Assembly: GCA_036732755.1 (NCBI GenBank)
Contig: DAINBU010000004.1
Coordinates: 47,515 to 111,514 of the forward strand
DNA length: 64,000 nt
Reading direction: 5' to 3'
Source of the DNA: DASRRB01 sp036732755
GTDB taxonomy: Bacteria > Planctomycetota > B15-G4 > SIAN01
Position numbers and translations under genes: made by a program
Notes under the pieces: generated by a model
Seen by the model: only the letters and a program-made list of their open reading frames with translations
Told to the model about the DNA's origin: nothing
Databases searched by the model: none
Part shown: in pieces, positions 27,219 through 35,539 of the stretch
Layout: the number at the start of each line of letters is the position of its first letter
How positions within the stretch are numbered: the first letter of the stretch is position 1

Positions 27219-28238
27219 TCAGCGGCCGTCCGATCCGGACGAGCGACGCCTTCGCGAAAGAATGAACCCGCCGATCAGGATCATGAATGCGCAGAGGACC
27301 TGTCCGGTCGAGAGTGCGGTGGTCAGCCCTCCGGTTTGCGCCGCATCGCCCTCCGACTGCGCGGGATCCCGCAGAAACTCGAGACCGAAACGCAACGCGC
27401 CAGCACCGACGAGAAACCAGGCGCAGTAGCCACCCGCGGCCAGCGGCGTCGCGCGGGTCGCTCGATAGAGGCCCCCCAGGATCAGTCCGAGGAGCAGTCC
27501 CTCGCCCACGGCCTCGTAGAGCTGGGTGGGATGGCGGAACGGCACGAGGTCCCGGTGGCGGCGCACCGCGGCCCAATCGAGCTTTTCCTCCCATGCGATC
27601 GGTCGTCCGCTCGGATAGGTCTTGGGAAACCGGTCCCGGATCTCCGCCCACGGCACGCGTCCATAGGCGCATTGGACGCCGAGCTCGATGGTGCGCTGGT
27701 CCCCGAGCAGCGTGAGCCCCATGTTGTGCAGCGCCAGTCGATCGGTCGGAAACTGCATGGCGCCCCAGGTGTCGGCCGACGTCGCCTTTCCGTAGAGATC
27801 GCCGTTGATGAAGTTGGCGATCCCGACCAGGAAGATCCCGGGCGTCACGACCAGCGCCGCGCAGTCCATGATCCGCGGGAATTCGAGCCCGCGCCGGCGC
27901 GCAAACACCCAGAGCACGACCGCGACCCCCAGCACGCCGCCGTGAAAGGAGATCCCTCCTCGCCAGAGCTCGACCAACCGCGCGGGATTCAGGAGCGAGG
28001 AGTCGTACAAGAGCGCGAAGCCCAGGCGCCCGCCGACGACGACGCCGACGACGCTCCAGAGGATCAGCTCCCAGGCCGTGCCGGCCGAGCCCGGCCAGAA
28101 TCGGGCCCGTGCGAGTCGCACCAGGATCCACCAGGCCGCGAGAAAGGACAGGACGAACAACAGTCCGAAGTACCGGACATCGATCGGTCCCGGCAGGTCG
28201 ATCAACACCGGGTCGATGGCCGGGAACTCGAAGTGCAT
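27219..28238 (-). CDS. lgt: Prolipoprotein diacylglyceryl transferase
   Basis: A 339-residue, multi-helix membrane protein starting at ATG 28238. Family motifs are GGRLGFALLYDSS at 69-81, GGISFHGGVLG at 94-104 with the essential-type His99, ANFINGDLYG at 141-150, HPTQLYEA at 236-243 and ALRFGLEFLR at 281-290. Lgt transfers diacylglycerol from phosphatidylglycerol to the lipobox cysteine of prolipoproteins. An insertion of about 50 residues precedes HPTQLYEA, and the position of E. coli Arg143 (usual text GRLGNFING) reads VGIANFING, so that Arg is Gly139 here. It may still work or may be a specialised form; no other copy is visible in the window. It is divergent from the M28 peptidase gene. 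Confidence 0.85.
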   Translation of the reverse strand: MHFEFPAIDPVLIDLPGPIDVRYFGLLFVLSFLAAWWILVRLARARFWPGSAGTAWELILWSVVGVVVGGRLGFALLYDSSLLNPARLVELWRGGISFHGGVLGVAVVLWVFARRRGLEFPRIMDCAALVVTPGIFLVGIANFINGDLYGKATSADTWGAMQFPTDRLALHNMGLTLLGDQRTIELGVQCAYGRVPWAEIRDRFPKTYPSGRPIAWEEKLDWAAVRRHRDLVPFRHPTQLYEAVGEGLLLGLILGGLYRATRATPLAAGGYCAWFLVGAGALRFGLEFLRDPAQSEGDAAQTGGLTTALSTGQVLCAFMILIGGFILSRRRRSSGSDGR

Positions 28239-28313
28239 TGCCACACCATATCGCTCGACCAATGTCCCTCTGGATACGATCCGCTGCATTGCACGCGAGT
28301 CCGGAGTCCCACC

Positions 28314-30110
28314 ATGACGTGTCGGTCTTCGAGCGTCGTCGTCGCGTTGCTCCTCGGTGCGCTGTCGGGACCGGGCGTCGCCCAGTCCGCTCCCGCCGGA
28401 CTCGTCACGACGGAAAGCCTGAAGGCCCACGTCGACTTCCTCGCTTCGGACGTGTTGGAGGGCCGGGACGCCGGATCACCGGCGGCGGAAATCGCCGCTC
28501 TCTACGTCGAGACGCAGTTCCGACGACTCGGGCTGCAACCTCTCGGCGACCATTGGCAGACGAGCTTCCCGCTGCCTGGCGTGGAGCCGCGGACCACGGC
28601 CCTCGTCGGAGTCGGCGACGTGTTCTTCGCCAGCAGCGAGCTCGTCGCTGCCGCGAACGGCTCGGCGAACGGGAGCGTGGTCGCGCCGCTCGCGCTCGCC
28701 GGCCAGGACGTTCGGGACCGGATCGCGATCGCCGAATCGCGGGAGTCGGCGGCGCGCGCGCGCGAGCTCTTCTCTCGGGGCGCCCTGGCAGTCGTGTTCT
28801 TCGCCGAGACCGCCGTGTTCGCCGGACGCGAAGTCGGCGACCTCCGACGCAAGGGGGGCGTGGCGGACGCGCTGGGCGAGTTCCTGGCGGCAGCGAGCCG
28901 CGGTGAGGCGGACGAGCTCACGGGCGAAGCGCCCGAGGTGTTTCAGCGAATGTTCGGGCGTGCTCCGTCCGGAGATTCCGGCGAGCCGGTCGCGTCGGCG
29001 CGGCCGCCCGCTGCCGGCCCGGTTGCGGCGGGTTCGAGCGGCGACCGGGTCGCGCCCGCGATCGCTCCCGGACCGGTGGTGCTCCTCGGCCATGCCCTGC
29101 GCCCATTCATCGAGGAGACGCTTCGCGAAGGTCGCCCTTGCCGGCTGGAGGTGATACGGGGCGCGCCGGCGACCTCGACCAACGTGCTGGCACGGATCGA
29201 AGGATCCGATCCAGTGCTTCGCGAAGAGTATGTGCTCGCCGGCGCCCACTACGACCACGTCGGGAAGGACGCGTACGGCAACGTCTGGAACGGCGCCGAC
29301 GACAATGCGTCGGGCGTCGCGGCCCTGCTCGAGATGGCGGCAGCCCTCGCCGCCCAACCGGTCAAGCCGAGGCGCTCCATCGTCCTGGCGGCCTGGGGCG
29401 CCGAGGAGCGCGGCCTCGTCGGTTCGTCCGCATTCGCGCGCGACCCGCCGTTCCCGCTCGAGCGCATCGCGGCCTGCATCAATCTCGACATGATCGGCCG
29501 CAATCCGGCGGACGCGGTGAACGTGCTCGGCGCCAGCAGCGCCCTGAAGAAGTGGGCGAAGGAGCAAGCGGAGAGCTTGGGGCTGCACGCCCAGGACGGC
29601 CCCGTCTTCTTCCTGCGCACGAGCGACTGCGCGCCGTTCGTGCAGCATCAGGTTCCGACGGTGTTCTTCTTCTCCGGGATCCACGAGGACTACCACCAGC
29701 CAAGCGATGATCCCGAGAAGCTCGACGCCGACAAGGCGTGCCGGGTGGCGAAGGCTGCGCTCGGGGTCCTGCTCGCGGCCGCCAACGCGGACACGCGTCC
29801 GGACTTCGAGCCACCCGTCGTCGGCGCAGCGACCGCCTCGGGCCGCCGCACCCTGGGAGTGGTCGAGGCGAGGCGAGCGGGGAGCGACGGTTTCCTCGTG
29901 GCGAGCGTGCAGGCCGGCTCGATCGCCGACCTTGCCGGCGTCAAGTCGGGAGACACCATCGTGCGCATCGGCGACCACGCCGTGCGCAATGTCCGCGACC
30001 TGCGCGCGGCGCTGGCCGCCCGCACGCCTGGCGTCGCGTTCGCTCTCGAAGTGCGTCGCAATGGAGAGACGGTCGTCCTCGAGGCACGATTCCCCGAGAC
30101 GGGCCGCTGA
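28314..30110 (+). CDS. Secreted M28-family zinc metallopeptidase with PDZ domain
   Basis: A 598-residue protein starting at ATG 28314 with a signal peptide (SVVVALLLGALSGPGVAQS). A PA-like region is followed by the M28 core with all five metal ligands: AHYDHVG, NGADDNASG, WGAEERG, INLDMIG and DYHQPSDD. The C-terminus is a PDZ domain (GFLVASVQAGSIADLAGV, SGDTIVRIGD). M28 enzymes are di-zinc aminopeptidases; this layout is common in planctomycete secreted peptidases. The gene is divergent from lgt across 75 bp, so the two promoters overlap or face each other. The substrate is unknown. Confidence 0.92.
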   Translation: MTCRSSSVVVALLLGALSGPGVAQSAPAGLVTTESLKAHVDFLASDVLEGRDAGSPAAEIAALYVETQFRRLGLQPLGDHWQTSFPLPGVEPRTTALVGVGDVFFASSELVAAANGSANGSVVAPLALAGQDVRDRIAIAESRESAARARELFSRGALAVVFFAETAVFAGREVGDLRRKGGVADALGEFLAAASRGEADELTGEAPEVFQRMFGRAPSGDSGEPVASARPPAAGPVAAGSSGDRVAPAIAPGPVVLLGHALRPFIEETLREGRPCRLEVIRGAPATSTNVLARIEGSDPVLREEYVLAGAHYDHVGKDAYGNVWNGADDNASGVAALLEMAAALAAQPVKPRRSIVLAAWGAEERGLVGSSAFARDPPFPLERIAACINLDMIGRNPADAVNVLGASSALKKWAKEQAESLGLHAQDGPVFFLRTSDCAPFVQHQVPTVFFFSGIHEDYHQPSDDPEKLDADKACRVAKAALGVLLAAANADTRPDFEPPVVGAATASGRRTLGVVEARRAGSDGFLVASVQAGSIADLAGVKSGDTIVRIGDHAVRNVRDLRAALAARTPGVAFALEVRRNGETVVLEARFPETGR

Positions 30111-30140
30111 GGGAGCAGCGCTCGCGACGGGCTCCGCCGC

Positions 30141-31076
30141 TCACGCCGTTCCTTCTTCGGCGAACCAGTGCTCGGCGCGCGCCGAGACCAGGAATTCCTC
30201 CAGCTCGCGCCGCTGGAGCGGCGTTCCGAAGCGTTCGGCGAACTCGCGGCAGACCTCGTCCGGCGCCTGCCGGCCGTCGCATCGGGCGAGCAGGAAGTCC
30301 TCCTCCTCGCCGATCGCATAGGTGGCGCCGCGAAGGGGATCGTGGAGGTGGCGCGCGCGCGGCTCCGCGGCGGCCGCGATCGTCAGGTCGCGGCGCAGGA
30401 CGGGCATCCCGGCGCGCTGCACGATCGCGCGATAGGCGCGGGCCGACTGGCGGGCCGTGTGCACGGCGCTCACCTCGAGGATCTCGTGGTGCTCGTCCGT
30501 GAGCGGCATGCCGTCGAGCGCCCGGTCGAATTCGTCGCGGTGGTGCGGGTCGAGGTGGGTGTGCTTCTCGAAGGTGCGGAAGGCTGCACGAGGGAAGCCC
30601 GTCTGCTCGACCATCCGATCGATCACGTCGACGTTGGCGGGGTAGCCCTCGATCGTCGCGATCTGTCCCAGCTGCGCCACCGGATGGTGGTGGTGGATCC
30701 AGTAGTAGTGCGCTCCGATCATCGCGGCGACCGCCGACGGAGGCATCCGCGCGAGGACCGCCGCCCGCGGCACGCCGATCGACTCGAGATCCTCGAGCAG
30801 CCACTCGTCGTGGTGCAGCTCGTCGCGGATGTGGCGATCGAGATACGGGACCATCGCCGCGGCCACGGCGTCGGAGCTCGCGAGCTCGAGCGCCCGCCGA
30901 TGCGCCGCACGCATGAGCGGGACCGAGGCCCGGATCATCTGGTGCACCGTCACGGCGAACTCGACGTAGAGCTCGCGGAAGCGCGGGTGCAGGATCACGT
31001 CGGTGGTGGCCGCGACCAGCTCCGGGAGCGCCACCTCGAGCTTCTGCCGCAGCCGTCGGGAATGCGTCAGGTTCAT
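30141..31076 (-). CDS. Haem-oxygenase-like metalloenzyme with C-terminal PqqD-like (RRE) domain
   Basis: A 311-residue protein. ATG 31076 overlaps the upstream stop as ATGA, so it is translationally coupled to the JmjC-like gene. Residues 10-225 form a helical domain with acidic/His clusters (RDELHHDEWLLEDL at 84-97, HYYWIHHHHP at 123-132, EKHTHLDPHHRDEFD at 170-184), matching the 'iron-containing redox enzyme' (Haem_oxygenas_2 or HDO) fold. Residues about 238-305 (GATYAIGEEEDFLLARCDGR, then APDEVCREFAERFGTPLQRR) match the PqqD-like winged helix that acts as a RiPP recognition element. This suggests an oxidase that binds a peptide leader. The small peptide gene at 32320 is the likely substrate. 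A tail remnant of a paralogue is at 22887. Confidence 0.75.
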   Translation of the reverse strand: MNLTHSRRLRQKLEVALPELVAATTDVILHPRFRELYVEFAVTVHQMIRASVPLMRAAHRRALELASSDAVAAAMVPYLDRHIRDELHHDEWLLEDLESIGVPRAAVLARMPPSAVAAMIGAHYYWIHHHHPVAQLGQIATIEGYPANVDVIDRMVEQTGFPRAAFRTFEKHTHLDPHHRDEFDRALDGMPLTDEHHEILEVSAVHTARQSARAYRAIVQRAGMPVLRRDLTIAAAAEPRARHLHDPLRGATYAIGEEEDFLLARCDGRQAPDEVCREFAERFGTPLQRRELEEFLVSARAEHWFAEEGTA

Positions 31077-32230
31077 CGGCCGATCTCCCTGTGCGCGGGC
31101 GGCGCGACCCTGCGCGACGGCCGCAACCGCTTCGTGCATCCGAGTCGCGCGGCGAGTCGCCGCGCTTCGTTCACGAGCGCGCCGATCTCCGGAATCCGGG
31201 CGCGCGGCACGCGCCGCCGGCCGCGGTCGAGCTGCGCGATGACCCGCTGACAGCGGCGTCGGATGGACTGGAGGGACTCCGCGGCCGCGCGGTCCGTGGC
31301 CGCGACGATCGAGAGGCAGTGGCCCAGGTAGGCGGCCGCGTGCCGCTCGAACCCCTCGGACCCCAGGCACTCCACCACGTCGAACTCGCTCTCGAAGGAG
31401 CTCAGGTCCGCGAGCGCGTGCACGTCGGCGAAGACCGACTCGGGGCTGCGCCGGGCCGCGGCCCACTGCGGGTCGAGCAGGAGGTTCAGCGGCGGCGCCC
31501 ACCAGAAATTGACCGACACGGACGTCTCGAGCGTCTCCACCCGGTGCCACCAGTGCACCGGCAGGAACAGCGCTTCCCCCGCCTCGAGCACGACCTGCGT
31601 CGCCGCCAATTCCCGTGCACATGGAAACCGCTGGAGGTCCGGTTGCCCCAGGTCGAGACGGCTGTAGCGCGCCAGCGGCCCTAGCGCGCGATGCGAGTAG
31701 AGGGCGTGGGCGAAGATCGGCGCGAAGAGCGTCAGCCGCTTCCTGCCGAGGACCTGGACCAGGAGATTGTGATTCTGGTCCCGGTGGGTCTCCGTGACGT
31801 GTCCGGGGCAGCTCAGCCACAGATTCGGTCGCTGGCGAAGCCAGGATCCGACGATCCGGGGCGTCGGCAGGTCGGCCGCGATCGCAGCCGGAACGTCGAT
31901 CTGCTGCGCACAGAACTGGCGGGCTTCCGGGTCGCCGGCGAACGCCCGAGTCGCGTAGTCCGCGAAGCTCGCGACGTAGCGGGTGTTGTTGCTGCGGAGC
32001 TTGCCGCCGCGGAGCCTCGTGACGACGATCTCCTGCCGGCCGACGGCCCGGAGCAGGTACTCGGGAGTCCACTTGCGCCCCGCGGCGGTCGTCGCGAGCC
32101 AGTCCGTGAGGATCACCGGCCGGCCGACGCGCGCGTACTCCCGCTCGAACTTCGCCACGGAAGGCATCGCGATCCGGGCGACGGCGAAGTCGCCGCACCA
32201 GCGCCCGCCCCGGCTCAACGTCGCGTTCAT
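31073..32230 (-). CDS. JmjC/cupin-8-like Fe(II)/2-oxoglutarate dioxygenase
   Basis: A 385-residue protein; I prefer ATG 32230, although GTG 32284 is possible. The JmjC/cupin-8 core is clear: LWLSCPGHVTETHRDQNHNL gives the HxD pair (H149, D151), GRKRLTLFAP follows, and AGEALFLPVHWWHRVE supplies the distal His229. SVSVNFWWAPP completes the fold. Enzymes of this family hydroxylate Asn, Asp, His, Arg or Lys side chains or peptides. The 3' end overlaps the haem-oxygenase-like gene by four bases, and the small peptide gene ends 89 bp upstream. A RiPP-modifying hydroxylase is the best reading; an unrelated tRNA or protein hydroxylase is the alternative. Confidence 0.8.
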   Translation of the reverse strand: MNATLSRGGRWCGDFAVARIAMPSVAKFEREYARVGRPVILTDWLATTAAGRKWTPEYLLRAVGRQEIVVTRLRGGKLRSNNTRYVASFADYATRAFAGDPEARQFCAQQIDVPAAIAADLPTPRIVGSWLRQRPNLWLSCPGHVTETHRDQNHNLLVQVLGRKRLTLFAPIFAHALYSHRALGPLARYSRLDLGQPDLQRFPCARELAATQVVLEAGEALFLPVHWWHRVETLETSVSVNFWWAPPLNLLLDPQWAAARRSPESVFADVHALADLSSFESEFDVVECLGSEGFERHAAAYLGHCLSIVAATDRAAAESLQSIRRRCQRVIAQLDRGRRRVPRARIPEIGALVNEARRLAARLGCTKRLRPSRRVAPPAHREIGR

Positions 32231-32319
32231 CGGCGTTCGCGAACGGAGAGCCGGCGGCGCGCCCGTCGCGTGGAGAGCTTCCACGGGAACGCGCCGCCGG
32301 CCTCGATCCGTCGCTTCGA

Positions 32320-32523
32320 TCAGAAGATGGAGCCGCTGCTGAGCCCGCTGCTCGTGCTGCCGCCGCCGCCACTGCAGTTGTGCGTCCCCTTGCCGCCCTT
32401 CTTCGGGGCGATGCGCTCCTCGAGCTTCTCGATCCGGAAGCGCTTGAGTGGCGCGGGTGCTTCCGCAGCGTCCCGCGGCGCCGGGTCGGTCGTCCCATTC
32501 CTCGACTTCGTGGTCTTGCTCAC
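32320..32523 (-). CDS. Putative RiPP precursor peptide
   Basis: A 67-residue peptide. GTG 32523 has GAGGGAG seven bases upstream. The N-terminal half is charged and Ala/Pro-rich and leads to FRIEKLEERIAP at 29-40, a short amphipathic leader-like segment. The C-terminal 27 residues, from KKGGKGTHNC, are Lys then Gly/Ser/Thr-rich, with one Cys (50), one Asn (49) and one His (48), ending LSSGSIF. There is no signal peptide. It precedes the JmjC-like and RRE-bearing enzymes on the same strand, the order expected for a precursor and its modifying enzymes. Calling it a precursor is inference; that it is translated is supported by its codon pattern and ribosome site. Confidence 0.6.
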   Translation of the reverse strand: MSKTTKSRNGTTDPAPRDAAEAPAPLKRFRIEKLEERIAPKKGGKGTHNCSGGGGSTSSGLSSGSIF

Positions 32524-32808
32524 GGCCGTGCTCCCTCGGTCCTTCGATTCGATCCGGCGGCCGCGCCGCCGGCTCCGAGAGGACGCAATCGCACCGAGGG
32601 GGCGAACGAAGCTCGGCGCGGCCCCCGGCGGGCTCGGGCGGTGCGGGCAGGAGCTCGACCCGAAGTCGGCGGCCGGATGAATGCTCGAAAGCGCGCCTCC
32701 AGGGTCATTCCCGGAGCGCGTCACGATTTCGTCACCGGGCCAATGCAATCCGGGCTACAGAATCACGCGCTTACGCCAGGGAAGAAGATCAAGAACCGGG
32801 GTGGGTTC
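32524..32808. other. Divergent intergenic region of the RiPP-like cassette
   Basis: 285 bp between the precursor (minus) and the basic protein (plus). It should hold the cassette promoter. I see no clear -35/-10 pair, hairpin or further gene. Confidence 0.4.
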
Positions 32809-33084
32809 ATGAATCTCGATCCGCGGACCCGTTACAGGGTCGCCGTGCTGCATCTCCGTATCGCGGCACTGAAGTACCGGTCGTTCGAGCGCCGCGAGCC
32901 CGGCTCGCGCGCCGGCGTCCTGCGCAAGCGCCGCCTCCTCGAGCGCGTGCTCGCGTCGATCCGGATCTTCGCCGTCGAAGCGCGTCGCGCGCGCGTCGAG
33001 GCGTGGAAGCGGTGCGCAGCGGCGCTCGACAGCGGCCATGAGCCCGGACTCATGGACCGCGACCGCTCTCCTGGATCGCACTGA
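32809..33084 (+). CDS. Small basic hypothetical protein
   Basis: A 91-residue protein starting at ATG 32809. It is rich in Arg, Leu and Ala (YRVAVLHLRIAALKYRSFER, then KRRLLERVLASIRIFAVEAR), so it is helical and strongly basic. Third codon positions are GC-rich like neighbouring genes, which supports a real gene. There is no signal peptide or domain that I know. It is divergent from the RiPP-like cassette and could be a regulator or nucleic-acid-binding protein, but nothing proves this. Confidence 0.45.
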   Translation: MNLDPRTRYRVAVLHLRIAALKYRSFERREPGSRAGVLRKRRLLERVLASIRIFAVEARRARVEAWKRCAAALDSGHEPGLMDRDRSPGSH

Positions 33085-33144
33085 GGTCGGCGACTCGGCG
33101 CACCAAGGCGCGAGGTCACGAGGGCGCGAGAACGCGGCGCTCGC

Positions 33145-34290
33145 TCAGCTCTGGGTCCAGGACAGCAGCTCCACGCCGTCCGACAGCATCGACTGGAGGA
33201 TGTCGACCGCCTGCGAGCTGTATTGAAGTTCGATCGACCCTCCCATGCTGCCGTCCGAGCCGGAGATGGTCCCGGGAGTCAGCAGCGCGCCGTGGAGGTT
33301 CTTCTTGCCGCCGCCGCCGTTGAAGGTCACCGATCCGGCGACGAGGATGACGCCGACGAAGTCGAAGTTGCCGCTCAGCACCAGGTCGCCGTCCACCACG
33401 AGGACGCCGCAGCCCTTCGAGCCGCCCGACATCGTGAGGTTGCCCTTCGCGTGGGCGATCACCGGAACGAGATTGTCGTAGTCGCCGATCTGCGCGTTGC
33501 TGACCTTCTCGTCCATGCCGGACCAGGTGATCGTCGCCAAAGAGCCGAGGTGGCGGATCTCGCTTTCGAGGTCGATGTCCGCGACGGTCAGCACGCTCGG
33601 AGGGCCGCCCATGCCGGTGACCTTGGACTTCTGCGCCTTCGAGAACTGGCCGGCCAGCGACTTCGGGTCGCCCGGCGTTCCCATGCCGGGAAGCGCAGGC
33701 TTGGGGCCTTTCGTTCCGTCGACGTTCTCGTCGTTGCCGTCGATCGTGAACGACGTGCCGCTGTACGTGAAGGTGGCGAGCGGATCGTCGACGTAGAAGG
33801 CCGCCTCCACCGGGAGGCTGAGCCGGACCTTCTTCGTGATGACGCCCGCAGTCTTCTGCACCGATCGCGCTGCCGTCTCGACCACGTTGCCGAGCGCGTC
33901 CCGCGCGACGTTCACGCTCCCGACGGAAGAGATGCCGACGTAATCGGCCTCCAGGACGTCGTCGACCCTCCCATCCCCGTCGTTGTCGATCCCGTCGGTC
34001 TCCCAATCGGTGACGGTGACTTCAGCCTGGCCGCCCCCGATCGCGAGGTCGTACGTGCCCGTGAAGTCCGCATCCATCGTGAGCTTCGCCATCGCGTCCT
34101 GGGCGCCCGACGCCGCCGCGTCGCGCGCCATCGCGACGACCACCGACTCCTCGACCTGCTGGCGCTGTCGCACCGCGATCATGAGCACCGTTCCGGTGAC
34201 GCCGATCAGAGGGATCGTCGCCGTGATGGCGAGCAGCATCGCGATTCCGCGGCGCGAGCGATCCGAACCGTTGAAGGGGACGCGATTCAT
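33145..34290 (-). CDS. Pilus-assembly PilX-like protein with N-terminal anchor
   Basis: A 381-residue protein; ATG 34290 is chosen because it directly precedes the feature RSRRGIAMLLAITATIPLIG, a short basic leader and hydrophobic helix like PilX/type IV pilin-class proteins. RQRQQVEESVVVAMARDAAA continues the helix. DTDGIDNDGDGRVDDV-type loops indicate calcium binding. The C-terminal half is Gly-rich beta-sheet (LVLSGNFDFVGVILVAGSV). It is probably a minor pilin or a secretion-system pseudopilin; no pilus operon is adjacent. The minus-strand start lies about 400 bp after the small secreted gene's stop. Confidence 0.65.
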   Translation of the reverse strand: MNRVPFNGSDRSRRGIAMLLAITATIPLIGVTGTVLMIAVRQRQQVEESVVVAMARDAAASGAQDAMAKLTMDADFTGTYDLAIGGGQAEVTVTDWETDGIDNDGDGRVDDVLEADYVGISSVGSVNVARDALGNVVETAARSVQKTAGVITKKVRLSLPVEAAFYVDDPLATFTYSGTSFTIDGNDENVDGTKGPKPALPGMGTPGDPKSLAGQFSKAQKSKVTGMGGPPSVLTVADIDLESEIRHLGSLATITWSGMDEKVSNAQIGDYDNLVPVIAHAKGNLTMSGGSKGCGVLVVDGDLVLSGNFDFVGVILVAGSVTFNGGGGKKNLHGALLTPGTISGSDGSMGGSIELQYSSQAVDILQSMLSDGVELLSWTQS

Positions 34291-34691
34291 GGCGGGGGGT
34301 TCTCGGCGAAGGGGCGAATCTGAGGATCGTCGCGACGGACGCCGCGACGGGGAGGGGTTCGGTCGGGAGCAGCCGCGGCCGCCGTGCGTCGGAGCCGCGT
34401 TCATCGCGATCTGCGCGGGAGCGCAGGTCGCATCACGTCCTTGATCCAGCTTCCACCGGGCACGGGTCGCGGGTGGCGGCGCGATTCACGCTTCGAGGCA
34501 GCGAGATCTATCTCACGCTGCGCCCCGAGGGCGGCGACACGCGCGGACTCGCGCGAAGTTTTCCGGATCGCGAGGCCCGCGCCCGGGCGGTGCGCGGCGG
34601 AAGTGAACACTTTGCGCCTGCCCGTCGCGAAATGAACGAGCGCGCGGCGGAGTCGCTCCGGCCGCGCGCTCGCTGGAGAACGAAGGTCCGA
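34291..34691. other. Intergenic region with one hairpin
   Basis: About 400 bp between the PilX-like gene start and the stop of the gene at 34692. It holds the hairpin at 34638-34671 and presumably the PilX-like gene's promoter. I see no supported gene. Confidence 0.5.
34638..34671 (-). terminator. Hairpin after the small secreted protein gene
   Basis: The arms GAGCGCGCGGCGGAG and CTCCGGCCGCGCGCTC pair with one bulge around a TCG loop, 21 bp beyond the stop at 34692, followed on the minus strand by TTCATTTC. Confidence 0.6.
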
Positions 34692-35069
34692 CTACTGGCA
34701 GATCTTCCAGTCCCCCTTGAACGTGCCCGGCGTGGACGAGCCCGGCGCGTCGTCGAAGGTGCCGTCGATCTTGCCGACGTTCTGGGTCGAGCTCGGCGGA
34801 CGGATGTCGCAGCTGAGCGTGCCCTTGCCCGTCAGCGCGCTCCCCGAGTAGGTGCCCTTCACGACGTAGTAGAAGCGGACGGTGCCGGCCGGCGCGAGAT
34901 AGAGCACGCCGGCGACGAAGCCGTCGCTCGCGCCGCTGCTGCTGGGCAGCTCCCACGTACCGCTGGCCGGCCCCGACTGGCAGTCCTGGCTCGACAGCGG
35001 CTGGGCCGCCACACCCAAGGCCGCGCACAACGCGAACGACGTCGAAAGCAAGACACGTCGTGCAAACAT
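34692..35069 (-). CDS. Small secreted hypothetical protein
   Basis: A 125-residue protein. ATG 35069 follows AGGAG at seven bases. The signal peptide is RRVLLSTSFALCAALGVAAQ. The mature part is beta-rich (VLYLAPAGTVRFYYVVKGTY) with three cysteines and Gly/Ser/Thr-rich turns, ending GTFKGDWKICQ. Together with 14311 and 26636 it forms a loose set of small secreted domains. The function is unknown. Confidence 0.72.
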   Translation of the reverse strand: MFARRVLLSTSFALCAALGVAAQPLSSQDCQSGPASGTWELPSSSGASDGFVAGVLYLAPAGTVRFYYVVKGTYSGSALTGKGTLSCDIRPPSSTQNVGKIDGTFDDAPGSSTPGTFKGDWKICQ

Positions 35070-35539
35070 GGAAGAACTCCTGTTGCTCTACGCCGTCGGC
35101 ACCACGCCGACGACGAGGGACATCTCGATGCCATGCGGTTCGCGCGAGGTCGCCGAGCTCGCGAGCGCGCGATTCCCCCCCGAGTACTGCGCGAGAACGC
35201 GGAACCTAGCGCGCTCCGCGACGGGATCGGAAGGACCGATCGAGCTCGTCCGATCGGGATCGAGGCATCGAATCGCGCCCGCGTTTTCGTGGGCGGAGAC
35301 CGTCACGGTCGCCGGTGTTCCGGCGCGAGAAGCAACCTTTCGCGGGTCGGCTCCCGACACGCCGCCGTGCGCTGGTCGCAACGCGAACGTCCCGATCGGA
35401 TTCGACGGTCAACGCGACCCCGCGATGCGACGTAGTCTCGCGCACGTTCGGGCGCCGCGGAGTTGAGCGGGTCGGAGACCGACCTCAGCGTTCGTGGAGT
35501 GCCGTCGAACGATCTCGGGCACGTTTGGAGGGTGTTTCG
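35070..35539. other. Divergent intergenic region
   Basis: 470 bp between two divergent secreted-protein genes. A short hairpin, CGTCGGC-ACCAC-GCCGACG at 35094-35112, lies in the leader of the minus-strand gene. I see no supported gene here. Confidence 0.5.

Noticed and set aside
32320..32748. A longer, 142-codon version of the peptide gene
   Set aside because: The upstream extension is Arg/Ser/Pro shadow text with no ribosome site, while GTG 32523 has one at good spacing.
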